A stretch of DNA of 64,000 nucleotides from an uncultured Roseburia sp. (GTDB taxonomy: Bacteria; Bacillota; Clostridia; Lachnospirales; Lachnospiraceae): NCBI GenBank assembly GCA_947564465.1, contig CANOCV010000007.1, positions 1-64,000 of the forward strand, written 5' to 3'. How positions within the stretch are numbered: position 1 is the stretch's first letter; each line of letters opens with the position of its first letter. A program made the translations under genes and the position numbers. This document shows positions 15,810 to 24,668 of the stretch, in pieces. A model generated the notes under the pieces. It had not been told where the DNA came from. It did not search any database and saw only the letters and a list, made by a program, of their open reading frames with translations.

Positions 15810-17384
15810 CTACCCGTTAAAGTTCATATATGTATAATATCTCTCTTCAAAATCCGGATGCGCGGCAAGATTTACAACTCTTGCCCCTTCTGCTATTTTT
15901 CTTACGACGTCCGCGCCCTCTTTGTCCGCAAGATAGCGGATGGCTCCAAGAAGCGACGTATTGCCGACAGCCTCCGTTTTCTCCTTCAGCTCATGCGGTA
16001 TCAGTCCGATTCCCGCTGCTTTATAAACATTTAACTTACAGCCGAATCCTCCCGCAAGATATATCTTCTCAATATCCGATGATACAAGTCCCTTCTCCTG
16101 TTTCAAAAGCTCTATTCCTGCGCGTATCGCCGCCTTTGCCATCTGTATCTGACGCATGTCCTCCTGCGTAAAGCGAATCAGCCCGCCGTCTGTCTCTGTT
16201 ACCGGAAATCCATATTCCAGATATCCGCCGCGGAAGGTTCCGGTTTCATCGGCAGCCCCCGTTTTAACTGCCTCATAGGCCGTCTCCAACACGCCTGTTC
16301 CGCAGAGACCAATCGGACGCTTGTTTCCTATTGTACGCACAACCATGCGTCGGCCCATACTTGACACGCTGCAGACTGCGCCTGCAATTCCCGCCACGCC
16401 GCAGCTGATATTTCCGCCCTCAAGCGCCGGTCCGGCAGCGGCGGAAGCCGCAATCAATTCACCGCCCGCCGCAAGCGCCATCTCTCCGTTCGTTCCAAGA
16501 TCCACAAACAGCGTCGGCCTTCTTGCCTGATGCAGGTTACGGCTGTAAATGCCCGCAACAATATCGGCGCCGACAAACGCCGATATTCCCGGCAGCAGCG
16601 TCACTTCTGTCTTTGCATACCTTTCGGGCATCTCCTCCCACATTTCCCGTGCATATTTCACTCGAAGCTCCAGGGAAACAGGGCAAAACGGCGCCGCGCC
16701 AAGCCCCATGCATGAGTCTCCTGCCAAAAGATGCTGCATTGTTGTATTGGCCGCAATTACAAGCCTGTCAACCTGACACGTACCCGAATATTTTTCTAAA
16801 AGCTCATCCATACCCGCAGTAATATCCTGCCAGATAAGCCGCTTCAGCGCCTCTGCGCAGCCTTCGTTCGCCGCCTTGATTCTGCTCAAAACATCCGCCC
16901 CAAATACACGCTGGCTATTATTTTTGGCGACAACCGCCAGGCTTTTTTTGCTGGCTCCATCGACAAGAGACAGCGCGATCGTTGTCGTCCCGATATCGGC
17001 GGCTACATCGAAGTGCGTCCCGCCCCGTAAATTTTCCGAAGCCGCTTCTACCGGCGCTTGTCTCACACCGGGCGTTGATATCTCACCTTCCCCGGTATCC
17101 GTCAAAAGAATTTCTCCATCGGAAAAAAAGCTGGCGCGGCATAAAAGACGTACGCCGCAATCCAGCTCTTCCTTCGTCAAAAGACGTTTTTCTTCCGGTG
17201 TCAATGCCGCTTTCCCCTGTACAATGCGAAAACGGCATTTTCCGCAGCTGCCGCCTCCGCCGCAGGGATATGTCAGCGCATATCCGCTGCGCCTTAACGC
17301 CTTTAGCAGCGTCTCACCGGGATACTGAAAAATCTCGTTATATTTGTTATCGGTTCGTGAAATGTATATTTTAATTTTAGGCAT
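15810..17384 (-). CDS. Ferredoxin-ASKHA corrinoid activation protein (RACo-like, DUF4445)
   Basis: A 524-residue protein. The N-terminal 2Fe-2S ferredoxin domain has ligands C41, C47, C50 and C82. A long actin-like ASKHA ATPase domain follows (DVAADIGTTTIALSLVD phosphate-1, LFVDLGTNGEMAL phosphate-2, GLCGTGVLE, IYLAGGFGCKLN adenosine motif). Such proteins use ATP and low-potential electrons to re-reduce inactive Co(II) corrinoid cofactors in methyltransferase systems. No corrinoid protein or methyltransferase lies in the window, so its partner is elsewhere. Shine-Dalgarno AAGGAG precedes the ATG. Confidence 0.9.
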   Translation of the reverse strand: MPKIKIYISRTDNKYNEIFQYPGETLLKALRRSGYALTYPCGGGGSCGKCRFRIVQGKAALTPEEKRLLTKEELDCGVRLLCRASFFSDGEILLTDTGEGEISTPGVRQAPVEAASENLRGGTHFDVAADIGTTTIALSLVDGASKKSLAVVAKNNSQRVFGADVLSRIKAANEGCAEALKRLIWQDITAGMDELLEKYSGTCQVDRLVIAANTTMQHLLAGDSCMGLGAAPFCPVSLELRVKYAREMWEEMPERYAKTEVTLLPGISAFVGADIVAGIYSRNLHQARRPTLFVDLGTNGEMALAAGGELIAASAAAGPALEGGNISCGVAGIAGAVCSVSSMGRRMVVRTIGNKRPIGLCGTGVLETAYEAVKTGAADETGTFRGGYLEYGFPVTETDGGLIRFTQEDMRQIQMAKAAIRAGIELLKQEKGLVSSDIEKIYLAGGFGCKLNVYKAAGIGLIPHELKEKTEAVGNTSLLGAIRYLADKEGADVVRKIAEGARVVNLAAHPDFEERYYTYMNFNG

Positions 17385-17399
17385 AGAACGGCTCCTTTT

Positions 17400-17972
17400 T
17401 TACATATACCGGACAATTACGTCAATTCCGCCTATCACCAGCAGCCCTCCGCCTGCCAGATACGCCTTTGTCTTTTGCTCAAAGCCGAAACGGTATCCGG
17501 TATACACTCCAAGTATTACAACTAAGACAGTAAAAAGCACAATCATCGCCAGCATCAGAAATACATCCACCTTCAAAAAACCAAACGCAATGCCTGTCAG
17601 CAGCGTATATATACTCGTAATCGCAGCCATTTTCAAGAAAACCTCTATGCTAAACTTCTCTATTCTGCGCTCAACGACACTGTCGTTTTTCCATGCCTTG
17701 AAAATCATGCGCAGTCCAAGACATATAAATATCGCCGATGCAATAATTCTGCCCGTGACAAGCCTTGTATCCTTCAAATCGTAGCGGCACAGGAGACCTG
17801 CCAGAAAACTGCCAAGATATAAAGCTGCCATCTGCCATACGGACAATACCGCACATATAAGAACAAGATGTCTTTTTCTAACGCTGGCCACCAGCGCCCC
17901 CTGACATTCCACTGCCGCAAATATGTCCAGTGACAAGCCTACTGTTACAACAAGCGTCTCTATCCAGTTCAT
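17400..17972 (-). CDS. MntP-like membrane protein
   Basis: A 190-residue protein with six hydrophobic helices in two related halves, as in MntP manganese exporters. The first half carries VGLSLDIFAAV, matching the conserved G-x-S-x-D motif. In the second half the expected TS-x-D motif reads TSIYTLLTG, so the second essential aspartate is replaced by tyrosine. It sits 15 bases after the activator gene and has a good AAGGAGG. Manganese efflux is therefore doubtful. Confidence 0.6.
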   Translation of the reverse strand: MNWIETLVVTVGLSLDIFAAVECQGALVASVRKRHLVLICAVLSVWQMAALYLGSFLAGLLCRYDLKDTRLVTGRIIASAIFICLGLRMIFKAWKNDSVVERRIEKFSIEVFLKMAAITSIYTLLTGIAFGFLKVDVFLMLAMIVLFTVLVVILGVYTGYRFGFEQKTKAYLAGGGLLVIGGIDVIVRYM

Positions 17973-17990
17973 ATCAGGCCTCCTTGCACT

Positions 17991-20522
17991 TTACTCCGCT
18001 TTTACGGCATCTGTTTTCAGGATGAACTTCACACTGCCGTTTATTCCCTCCGCCACTTGGGAAAATGTTGTATAATCTTCTCCTGCCATAGCGTACGCTT
18101 CCATTCTGTCTAATAATGATTTTACATCACCTTGGTAGGTATCTGCAAGCTTTTGTATCGCTTTTTCATTAAATTCTTCCATGCCGTCCGCCAGCTCATT
18201 CGAGCCGCTCTCCAGCTTATCTACCCCCTCCGTGATCTGCCCCGTTCCGTCTGCAAGCTTAGCCGCGCCGTTATTGAGGGTTTCATTGTTGGATACCAAT
18301 GTATTGGCTCCCGTCAAAAGCTGCGAAATCCCTCCGGTCAGCGTAGGAATCGCACCTACAAGATCTCCGGTTCCTTTTGCCAGCGCCGCCGAGCCCGTTA
18401 CCAGGCTGTAACCCGATTCCTTATCCTTTGCCTCAATTCCTTCCGCAACCGTCTGCTTCGCCTCCTCCGCCGCGGTAATTGCCGCCTGTCCGGCCGCTGT
18501 CTTTGCGCCCTCATAGGCCGCCTGCCCGGCTGCCTGTCTTGCCGCGGTCACCGCCGCCTCGCCTGCCGCCGCCTTTGCGCCGGCTATGGCCGCTGACCCG
18601 GCTGCCGATCTCGCTCCTGTAACGGCCGCTTCCTGAGCCGCACCCTCGGCGCCGCTCTTTGCGGCATCGGCAACCGCGGTTCCGACTTCCCCTGCAACCT
18701 GCGACATTCCGCCCATCAGATTCCCGGTCATTGTATTGATTCCTCCCGTAATCGCAGAATCCGACATTGTCTGGCTCACATATCCGCTCACGGCATTCTG
18801 AATCTGTGAAACATACGGCTCCGTCTGCGCCATTTGAAGCGCCTGCGCCGCTGCCGTAGCCTCGTCAACTCCTGTCGCCATGACTGCCTGCTTAATCTGC
18901 TCCACGACCTGCGAAGTGACAACCTGCGTATAAATTCCCTGCGCGACCTGTCTTGTATATTCCGTCACGCCATCCGAAATTGTCCCGGACATTCCTCCCA
19001 GCTTTTCACTCACCTGCTCCTGTGCCTGTTTTTTGATATTGTTATAGTAGCTGTTCTCATCGCCCGCATCGCCGAACATATTATCCACGGCTGCCTTTGC
19101 CTGCTGTTTGATTGTCTCTGCCTGCGCATCTACGGCTGCCTCCGCCTGCCCCTTAATTGCCGCCGCCTGCGCGTCCACGGCCGCCTGCGCCTGATTTCTG
19201 ATCGCCCCGGCCTGCGCATCTACGGAACCTGACGCGCTCTTTTGAATCGCGGCCTTCTGCGCGTCAATCGTTGCATCAACCTGCTTTAACAGTGCATTTT
19301 TCTCCTTCTCGCTGAATTTCTTTTTCAGCGTCTTATCCAGCTTTGCAATACCGTCACTGATCGTCTTTGCACTGGAATTCAAGGTATTTGCGCCGTCCAC
19401 AAGAGATGCGCTGCCGTCGCTTAAGGTCTTAATTCCAAGACCTAATGTCTTTGTCCCGTCGGTGTAATCTTTAATGCCGTTTTTCAGATCCGAAACACCC
19501 TGGGAAAATGTCCCCATGCTCTCCTTTAGGGTATCAAGCCCCTCCGCCAGCTCGCCGCTTCCGTCCATCAGCTGTCCAGAAGCATCCGTCATTTCATCAA
19601 TCATATCATCAAGTGCGGACAGGTCAAATTCTCCGTTTGCGTTTATCGTGCCAAGAATTTCACTTGTAGCCAATGTAATCGTCATGTCAAGCGAGAAATC
19701 CTCCACATCAGCCGTCACTTCCACATAATCCGGAAAATTCGTCTCCTCCTCGAAGTCCTCCTCTTCGACATTCAGGCTTTCTTTTAGCCCCGGCATCGCC
19801 ATGCCGACAACTACATTATTCTTTCCGTCCGAAATAACCTTTCCGTTTGTCACATTTAAATTCGAAAAATTATCCCCGAGTATCATACCTGTCACGACAG
19901 TAAACGGCACATACACCTCATAATCTTCACCGTCTACGGTCTTTGTTGTTTTCTCGTTATTGGTATAGTCAAAACGGATTGTCACCTTTCCACTCTTTCC
20001 TGCCAGCTCCTTCGGCTCAATCTCTTCCCCGTCCAGATAGTAGGTGATTTTCTCGGAAACCGGCGCCTCCTTCTTCGTCGTACCCTGATAATAAATATCA
20101 TTTCCTCCGGCCTGCCATGTCATCGTATCTCCGCTCTTTTCAAACGCCTCATCCCCTTTTACATTTTCGATTCCTTCCAAATCAGAAGCATCCGATAATG
20201 TGTCGCTCTTATCAGGATTCTTCAGCCAGTCACTCACAATCGTTTCCCTGACCTCGCCTTTTTCATCTGCAATCAGATAAACCGTCTCCTCCTTTCCGAC
20301 AGTCTTTTCTTCCGACGAGCCTCCCAGGATATCCTTTATCGCACTCTTAATCTCTTCCTGCGCATCCTCCTGTGTGTCCGTCTCCTCCACAGCCGCATTT
20401 TTAGCCGCATTTACGGAATAGATTCCCCCTCCGGTTCCCAGCAATGCAACTGTAAGCACGCCTGCCATCACACGGATTATATATTTATGACTAAACTTTC
20501 TTTTCAATTCTGAATACTTCAT
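17991..20522 (-). CDS. Secreted YhgE/Pip-like repeat protein paired with MMPL exporter
   Basis: An 843-residue protein anchored or secreted through one N-terminal helix (VMAGVLTVALLGTGGGIYSV). Residues 75-290 look like beta domains. Residues 300-400 show the LxxG/LxDG repeats of YhgE/Pip helical bundles. Four 15-residue repeats (VDAQAAAIKGQAEAA type) start at 419, 434, 449 and 464, and five 12-residue Ala/Gly-rich repeats (AAVTAARQAAGQ type) at 632, 644, 656, 668 and 680. No C-terminal helix. It ends an operon with the MMPL transporter 18 bases upstream, so a role as its extracytoplasmic partner is likely. Confidence 0.75.
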   Translation of the reverse strand: MKYSELKRKFSHKYIIRVMAGVLTVALLGTGGGIYSVNAAKNAAVEETDTQEDAQEEIKSAIKDILGGSSEEKTVGKEETVYLIADEKGEVRETIVSDWLKNPDKSDTLSDASDLEGIENVKGDEAFEKSGDTMTWQAGGNDIYYQGTTKKEAPVSEKITYYLDGEEIEPKELAGKSGKVTIRFDYTNNEKTTKTVDGEDYEVYVPFTVVTGMILGDNFSNLNVTNGKVISDGKNNVVVGMAMPGLKESLNVEEEDFEEETNFPDYVEVTADVEDFSLDMTITLATSEILGTINANGEFDLSALDDMIDEMTDASGQLMDGSGELAEGLDTLKESMGTFSQGVSDLKNGIKDYTDGTKTLGLGIKTLSDGSASLVDGANTLNSSAKTISDGIAKLDKTLKKKFSEKEKNALLKQVDATIDAQKAAIQKSASGSVDAQAGAIRNQAQAAVDAQAAAIKGQAEAAVDAQAETIKQQAKAAVDNMFGDAGDENSYYNNIKKQAQEQVSEKLGGMSGTISDGVTEYTRQVAQGIYTQVVTSQVVEQIKQAVMATGVDEATAAAQALQMAQTEPYVSQIQNAVSGYVSQTMSDSAITGGINTMTGNLMGGMSQVAGEVGTAVADAAKSGAEGAAQEAAVTGARSAAGSAAIAGAKAAAGEAAVTAARQAAGQAAYEGAKTAAGQAAITAAEEAKQTVAEGIEAKDKESGYSLVTGSAALAKGTGDLVGAIPTLTGGISQLLTGANTLVSNNETLNNGAAKLADGTGQITEGVDKLESGSNELADGMEEFNEKAIQKLADTYQGDVKSLLDRMEAYAMAGEDYTTFSQVAEGINGSVKFILKTDAVKAE

Positions 20523-20540
20523 ATTCTTTTCCTCTCTCTC

Positions 20541-22652
20541 TTATTTTGCTGTTTCCGGCTTAAGACCTGTGTTTTTTACTGTTTCCGGCTGAAATCCCTT
20601 GCTTGTATGGATAATCAGCTTGTCAAATACCATAAACATTGTCGGCAGAACGAATGCGACTACAAGCAGACTGATCAATGCGCCTCTCGCAAGCAGACTG
20701 CAAAGGGAACTGATCATATCAATACTTGAATAGACGCCGACTCCGAAGGTTGCCGCAAAAAAGCTCAATGCGCTGACAAACACTGACTGTAAAGAGCTGT
20801 TGAGCGCCTGTGAAACTGCTTCCTGTTTTCCTGCGCCCTTATGTCTCGCCTTTTTATATTTGTTTGTCATTAAAATCGCATAGTCCACAGTCGCGCCAAG
20901 CTGTATCGTGCCGATAACAATGGATGCAATAAACGGCAGCACTGTTTTCGTATAAGCCGGAATGCCCATATTGATAAAGATCGCAAACTCAATGACCGCC
21001 ACCAAAATCACCGGAAGAGATATGGATTTTAAGACAAGTGCAATAATGGCAAAAATCAATACGATGGATACGGCGCTTACCGTCTTAAAGTCCTTATCCG
21101 TTATCGTGATCAGATCCGCCGTACACGGAGCCTCGCCAATCAGCATTGCCGTCTCGTCATATCGTTTGATAATCCCCTTAATCGCATCACACTGTGCATT
21201 TACCTCATCCGATGCCGTCTTGTATTCTGACATAATAAAGATGGTCTGCATCTCTCCGTTATCTAAAATCTCCCTTATTCTTTCCGGCATCATTTCCTGC
21301 GGAATCAAAGGACCCAAAAACGCATCCTTCCCAAGCACGGCGGCAATTCCGTCTACCTTCTTAATCTCCTCAATCATCGCAGACGCATCCTTTGATGAGA
21401 GATCACTGTCCGCAATGATAATGTGGGTTGCTCCCATATCAAAATTTTCTTCCAGCTTATTGTTTGCCTCAACACTTTCCAAATCCTTCGGCAGTGTCCC
21501 CGCCAAATCATAATACACGTCTGTATGCGTGTATCCGTACAGCGCAGGCACAAGGATTATAAAGAACAATACAAGAAACAGCGGATACTTTTTTGTTACA
21601 AAGTTACCGATTCTTCCAAGATCAGGAATAATCGCTCTGTGCTTTGTCTTTTCTATCGCTCTGTCAAATACAAGAATCATTGACGGCAGTATCGTAACAC
21701 ACCCGATCACGCCTAAGACAACGCCCTTTGCCATCACAATTCCAAGGTCCATGCCAAGTGTAAAGGTCATAAAACACATTGCCACAAATCCGGCTACCGT
21801 CGTAATGGAACTTCCGACCACCGAGCTGATTGTATTGGAAATGGCATGCGCCATCGCACGCTTTTTATCCCCCGGAAACCTCTCCTGATTTTCCTGGTAG
21901 CTGTGCCAGAGAAAAATCGAATAATCCATCGTGACCGCAAGCTGCAAAACAGCCGCCAAGGCCTGCGTAATAAATGACATTTCGCCGGCAATAAAATTCG
22001 TTCCGAGGTTATAGATAATCGCCATTCCGATGCTTAACAGGAAGAATACCGGTATCAGGAAAGAATCCATCGTAACCGCAAGCACAAGAGCCGACAGCCC
22101 CGCCGCTATCACGACATACATGATTGCCTCGCTGTTACAGATTTTCTTGATATCCGTGATAACCGCGGACATACCGCTTAAGAAACACTGTTTATCCGTA
22201 AGCCCCCGAATCTCCTCAATTGCGTCTAAGGTTTCGTCCGCCGACATAGACGTGTCAAACGTCACGATCATCATTGTCGAGTTTTTCTCCTCGTTGTTAA
22301 ACGCCTCTTTTATATCCTCCGGCAGAATATCCATCGGAACCGAGATATCCGCCAATGTGTCATACCAGATAATATCCTTCACATGCGCAACCTGACGCAT
22401 CTGATCCTCCAGCTTCACCACGCCTTTTTCATCCATTCCCTCTATCACACAGAGGGAAAACGCTCCCGTCCCAAAATCCTTAAGCAGAATTTCCTGCCCT
22501 TCCATTGTCTCAATGTCCTTTGGCAGATAGGACAGAATATCATAGTTTATTCTGGTACTGAAATATCCGACTGCGGACGGAATCAGCAAAAGAAAGCTGA
22601 TAATCAGAATCGCCGCCCTGTACCTTACAACTTTTTTTCCAAACTTAATCAT
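20541..22652 (-). CDS. MMPL/RND-family exporter
   Basis: A 703-residue RND transporter with 12 predicted helices in two halves, each with an extracellular loop domain after helix 1 (residues 35-165 and 375-510). Sterol-sensing-like helices include ITQALAAVLQLAVTMDYSIFLW and GTIQLGATVDYAILM, whose aspartates in MDYS/VDYA are the expected proton-relay positions. Members export lipids, siderophores or drugs. Cotranscribed with the repeat protein downstream; a TetR regulator lies upstream on the same strand. GGAG is ten bases before ATG. Confidence 0.88.
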   Translation of the reverse strand: MIKFGKKVVRYRAAILIISFLLLIPSAVGYFSTRINYDILSYLPKDIETMEGQEILLKDFGTGAFSLCVIEGMDEKGVVKLEDQMRQVAHVKDIIWYDTLADISVPMDILPEDIKEAFNNEEKNSTMMIVTFDTSMSADETLDAIEEIRGLTDKQCFLSGMSAVITDIKKICNSEAIMYVVIAAGLSALVLAVTMDSFLIPVFFLLSIGMAIIYNLGTNFIAGEMSFITQALAAVLQLAVTMDYSIFLWHSYQENQERFPGDKKRAMAHAISNTISSVVGSSITTVAGFVAMCFMTFTLGMDLGIVMAKGVVLGVIGCVTILPSMILVFDRAIEKTKHRAIIPDLGRIGNFVTKKYPLFLVLFFIILVPALYGYTHTDVYYDLAGTLPKDLESVEANNKLEENFDMGATHIIIADSDLSSKDASAMIEEIKKVDGIAAVLGKDAFLGPLIPQEMMPERIREILDNGEMQTIFIMSEYKTASDEVNAQCDAIKGIIKRYDETAMLIGEAPCTADLITITDKDFKTVSAVSIVLIFAIIALVLKSISLPVILVAVIEFAIFINMGIPAYTKTVLPFIASIVIGTIQLGATVDYAILMTNKYKKARHKGAGKQEAVSQALNSSLQSVFVSALSFFAATFGVGVYSSIDMISSLCSLLARGALISLLVVAFVLPTMFMVFDKLIIHTSKGFQPETVKNTGLKPETAK

Positions 22653-22693
22653 CCTTCACACTCCTTACATTTGTTTTACTATTAAGGAGTATA

Positions 22694-22733
22694 AAAAAAG
22701 AGATTGAATTTTTAAATATTCAATCTCTTTTTT
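22694..22733. terminator. Bidirectional AT-rich hairpin between tetR and MMPL
   Basis: AAAAAAGAGATTGAAT (22694-22709) and ATTCAATCTCTTTTTT (22718-22733) are perfect 16-bp arms around an 8-base loop, with poly-A on one side and poly-T on the other. It can terminate in either direction and lies 41 bases before the MMPL start, so the exporter probably needs a promoter within or after this hairpin, or partial read-through. Confidence 0.65.
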
Positions 22734-22775
22734 ATGTATTTCAAAAATATACATTTTTTGTGTTTTGTCTTTTTA

Positions 22776-22803
22776 AATATACAAATCAGTTCATTTGTAT
22801 ATT
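22776..22803. promoter_or_regulatory. 28-bp palindrome, candidate TetR operator
   Basis: AATATACAAAT (22776-22786), spacer CAGTTC, ATTTGTATATT (22793-22803): perfect 11-bp arms. A weaker TGTAT...ATACA pair lies at about 22735-22753. The palindrome sits two bases past the tetR stop and upstream of the exporter, and has the size of a TetR-family operator. No poly-T tail follows on the minus strand, which argues against a simple terminator. Confidence 0.45.
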
Positions 22804-22804
22804 C

Positions 22805-23371
22805 CTATATATCTTTTAGAATATCTTCTATGGAATGACGTATCATATAGTCATAGGTATCGGCCATATCCTGAACCGACACATTCATCCCTGTCCTCAT
22901 CCACCTTAAAACGAGGAAGCTTAGGGACTGTGCATGATACTCGGCGATCAGCCCGGGATCAATCCACGGATGAACGCTTTTCTTTCCGGTGGCCTTCCCC
23001 AAAAGCACCTCCAGCAATACATTTTTTATGCACTCCTTTGTGATATTCTCAATGGAATTCTGCCCCTCTAAACGGCAGACCTTCGTATAGAATTTTTTAT
23101 CCTTCTCTATTGTAGAAAACAGAAGTATCAGCGCCTGCGGCACCATTCCATTCCACAGCATCGGCTTGATCGGCTCTAGCAGCTCGGTCATAATAATCCA
23201 TTCCAAAAGCTCATACTTATCCTGAAAGTGATTATAAAATGTCGGACGTATAACGCCTGCCTTATCTGTAATCTCTTTTATCGTTATTTTTTCTATTGGA
23301 TGGTCTTCCGCCAGTTCCTTTAAGCTCTCTGCCAGTAATAGATCCACTGTGCTCCTACCCTGACCCGTCAT
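22805..23371 (-). CDS. TetR/AcrR family transcriptional regulator
   Basis: A 188-residue protein. The N-terminal HTH reads LAESLKELAEDHPIEKITIK followed by EITDKAGVIRPTFYNHFQDK, the classic TetR recognition helix. The C-terminal 120 residues are a helical ligand domain of the TetR_C_8-like type (YDYMIRHSIEDIL). It probably represses the MMPL exporter operon downstream and perhaps itself. The start is 12 bases from the HD-GYP stop with AGGTGAGG upstream, so the two may be cotranscribed. Confidence 0.88.
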   Translation of the reverse strand: MTGQGRSTVDLLLAESLKELAEDHPIEKITIKEITDKAGVIRPTFYNHFQDKYELLEWIIMTELLEPIKPMLWNGMVPQALILLFSTIEKDKKFYTKVCRLEGQNSIENITKECIKNVLLEVLLGKATGKKSVHPWIDPGLIAEYHAQSLSFLVLRWMRTGMNVSVQDMADTYDYMIRHSIEDILKDI

Positions 23372-23382
23372 AAATACCTCAC

Positions 23383-24429
23383 CTACACTACCAGACGAAC
23401 AATCGTGATATTTCTCGCATTTCTATCCTGATTCAGATTGATAATCTCGCCGGTTTCCAGAAGCTTCACAACCGGACGCAAAACAAAATTCGGAAAATTC
23501 TTTGTGACAACCGCACGCCGTTCATCTGAGAGCACAACCTCACAGCCCACCGGATAAACTGCAACCCACTTCAAAAACACTTCCACCAGCTTAGGGTCAA
23601 ATTCGCTTCCGCACATCGCCATAATATATTCTATCGCATCGGACGGCGGCAGCATATCACGATAAGGCCGCTTCGATGTCATTGCGTCAAATACATCCGC
23701 CAGCTTAATAATCCTTGCAAAAATACTGATTTCAAGACCTGACTTTCGCATCGGATATCCCTCACCGTTATAACACTCATGATGCTCTAACACTGCGGTA
23801 GCAACCTCCGGTGTGAAATCATAATGCTTCATCAAAAACTCATATCCGAGCTTTGGATGCTGAAGCATAATATGGCGCTCCTCCTCACGAAGCGGACGCT
23901 TCGCATTCAGGATATCATCCTCTAAAAACTTTTTCCCGATATCATGCAGCAGAGCCGCCATCGTCAAAATCCGAAGCTCCGGTTCTTCCATCCCGTAACG
24001 CACACCAATCACTGCGGACAACACGGCAACGTTGACTGAATGATAGAAGGTGTAATCATCATACGCTTTCAGATCCATCATATTATACATGATATCACCG
24101 TCGCTTAAAACTTCCTCCACAACATCCACAACAAGCTCCATAAGCCTCTGCTCTCTCGCCGCTTCATCTTCCTCTGTTCCCGTAAAAAGACTGTGTACCA
24201 TATTGAGCGCGCGGCTTCTAATCTTTGGTTTCATCAGCTGGTTAAGCTCTATATCTTTGGAGAAATCATCTTTAATATAAACTCCGTGAAATCCCATTTT
24301 CTTCAAGTTCCTGATATGGTCAGGATTCAGCTCCTCATTTCCCGCCAAAAGCATGCGGCCTTCACCGTCAAATATATCCTGCCCCAGTATCATTCTATCT
24401 TTTAATTTTTCTATTGGAAGATATCTCAT
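23383..24429 (-). CDS. HD-GYP domain cyclic-di-GMP phosphodiesterase
   Basis: A 348-residue protein without membrane segments. About 110 N-terminal residues precede an HD-GYP domain: the metal motif LLHDIGK, HHECYNGEGYP (the HHE-GYP signature) and ADVFDAMTSKRPYR. It would hydrolyse c-di-GMP to pGpG/GMP. The last 50 residues (VYPVGCEVVLSDERRAVVTKN) match the small C-terminal beta extension often seen in Firmicutes members. AAGGAG precedes ATG 24429; a short hairpin CACAGTG-CTTTC-CACTGTG lies just upstream at 24449-24467. Confidence 0.9.
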   Translation of the reverse strand: MRYLPIEKLKDRMILGQDIFDGEGRMLLAGNEELNPDHIRNLKKMGFHGVYIKDDFSKDIELNQLMKPKIRSRALNMVHSLFTGTEEDEAAREQRLMELVVDVVEEVLSDGDIMYNMMDLKAYDDYTFYHSVNVAVLSAVIGVRYGMEEPELRILTMAALLHDIGKKFLEDDILNAKRPLREEERHIMLQHPKLGYEFLMKHYDFTPEVATAVLEHHECYNGEGYPMRKSGLEISIFARIIKLADVFDAMTSKRPYRDMLPPSDAIEYIMAMCGSEFDPKLVEVFLKWVAVYPVGCEVVLSDERRAVVTKNFPNFVLRPVVKLLETGEIINLNQDRNARNITIVRLVV

Positions 24430-24668
24430 CGGTTACTCCTTTTCACTCCACAGTGCTTTCCACTGTGTCTTTTCAAACACAAATCCCTGCACGCATATTT
24501 TAAACCATTTTTTAGCCAAATACAATCATTTTCGCATAGTTATGTGAATTGTATTACGGTTCAGCCGGAATATGAGACTGGACGCCGGAGGGAGGGACGA
24601 TATGTTATCCCTGTCTGCGGTGATCTATATTGTCCTGCTTTCCGATGTCCGTCTCTCTAACTAAGCTT
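24430..24668. other. Intergenic gap before HD-GYP gene
   Basis: About 240 bases between the DUF5722 stop and the HD-GYP start on the same strand. It contains the 5' hairpin at 24449-24467 and no reading frame with a ribosome-binding site. I see no clear promoter or riboswitch-like structure. Confidence 0.4.
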
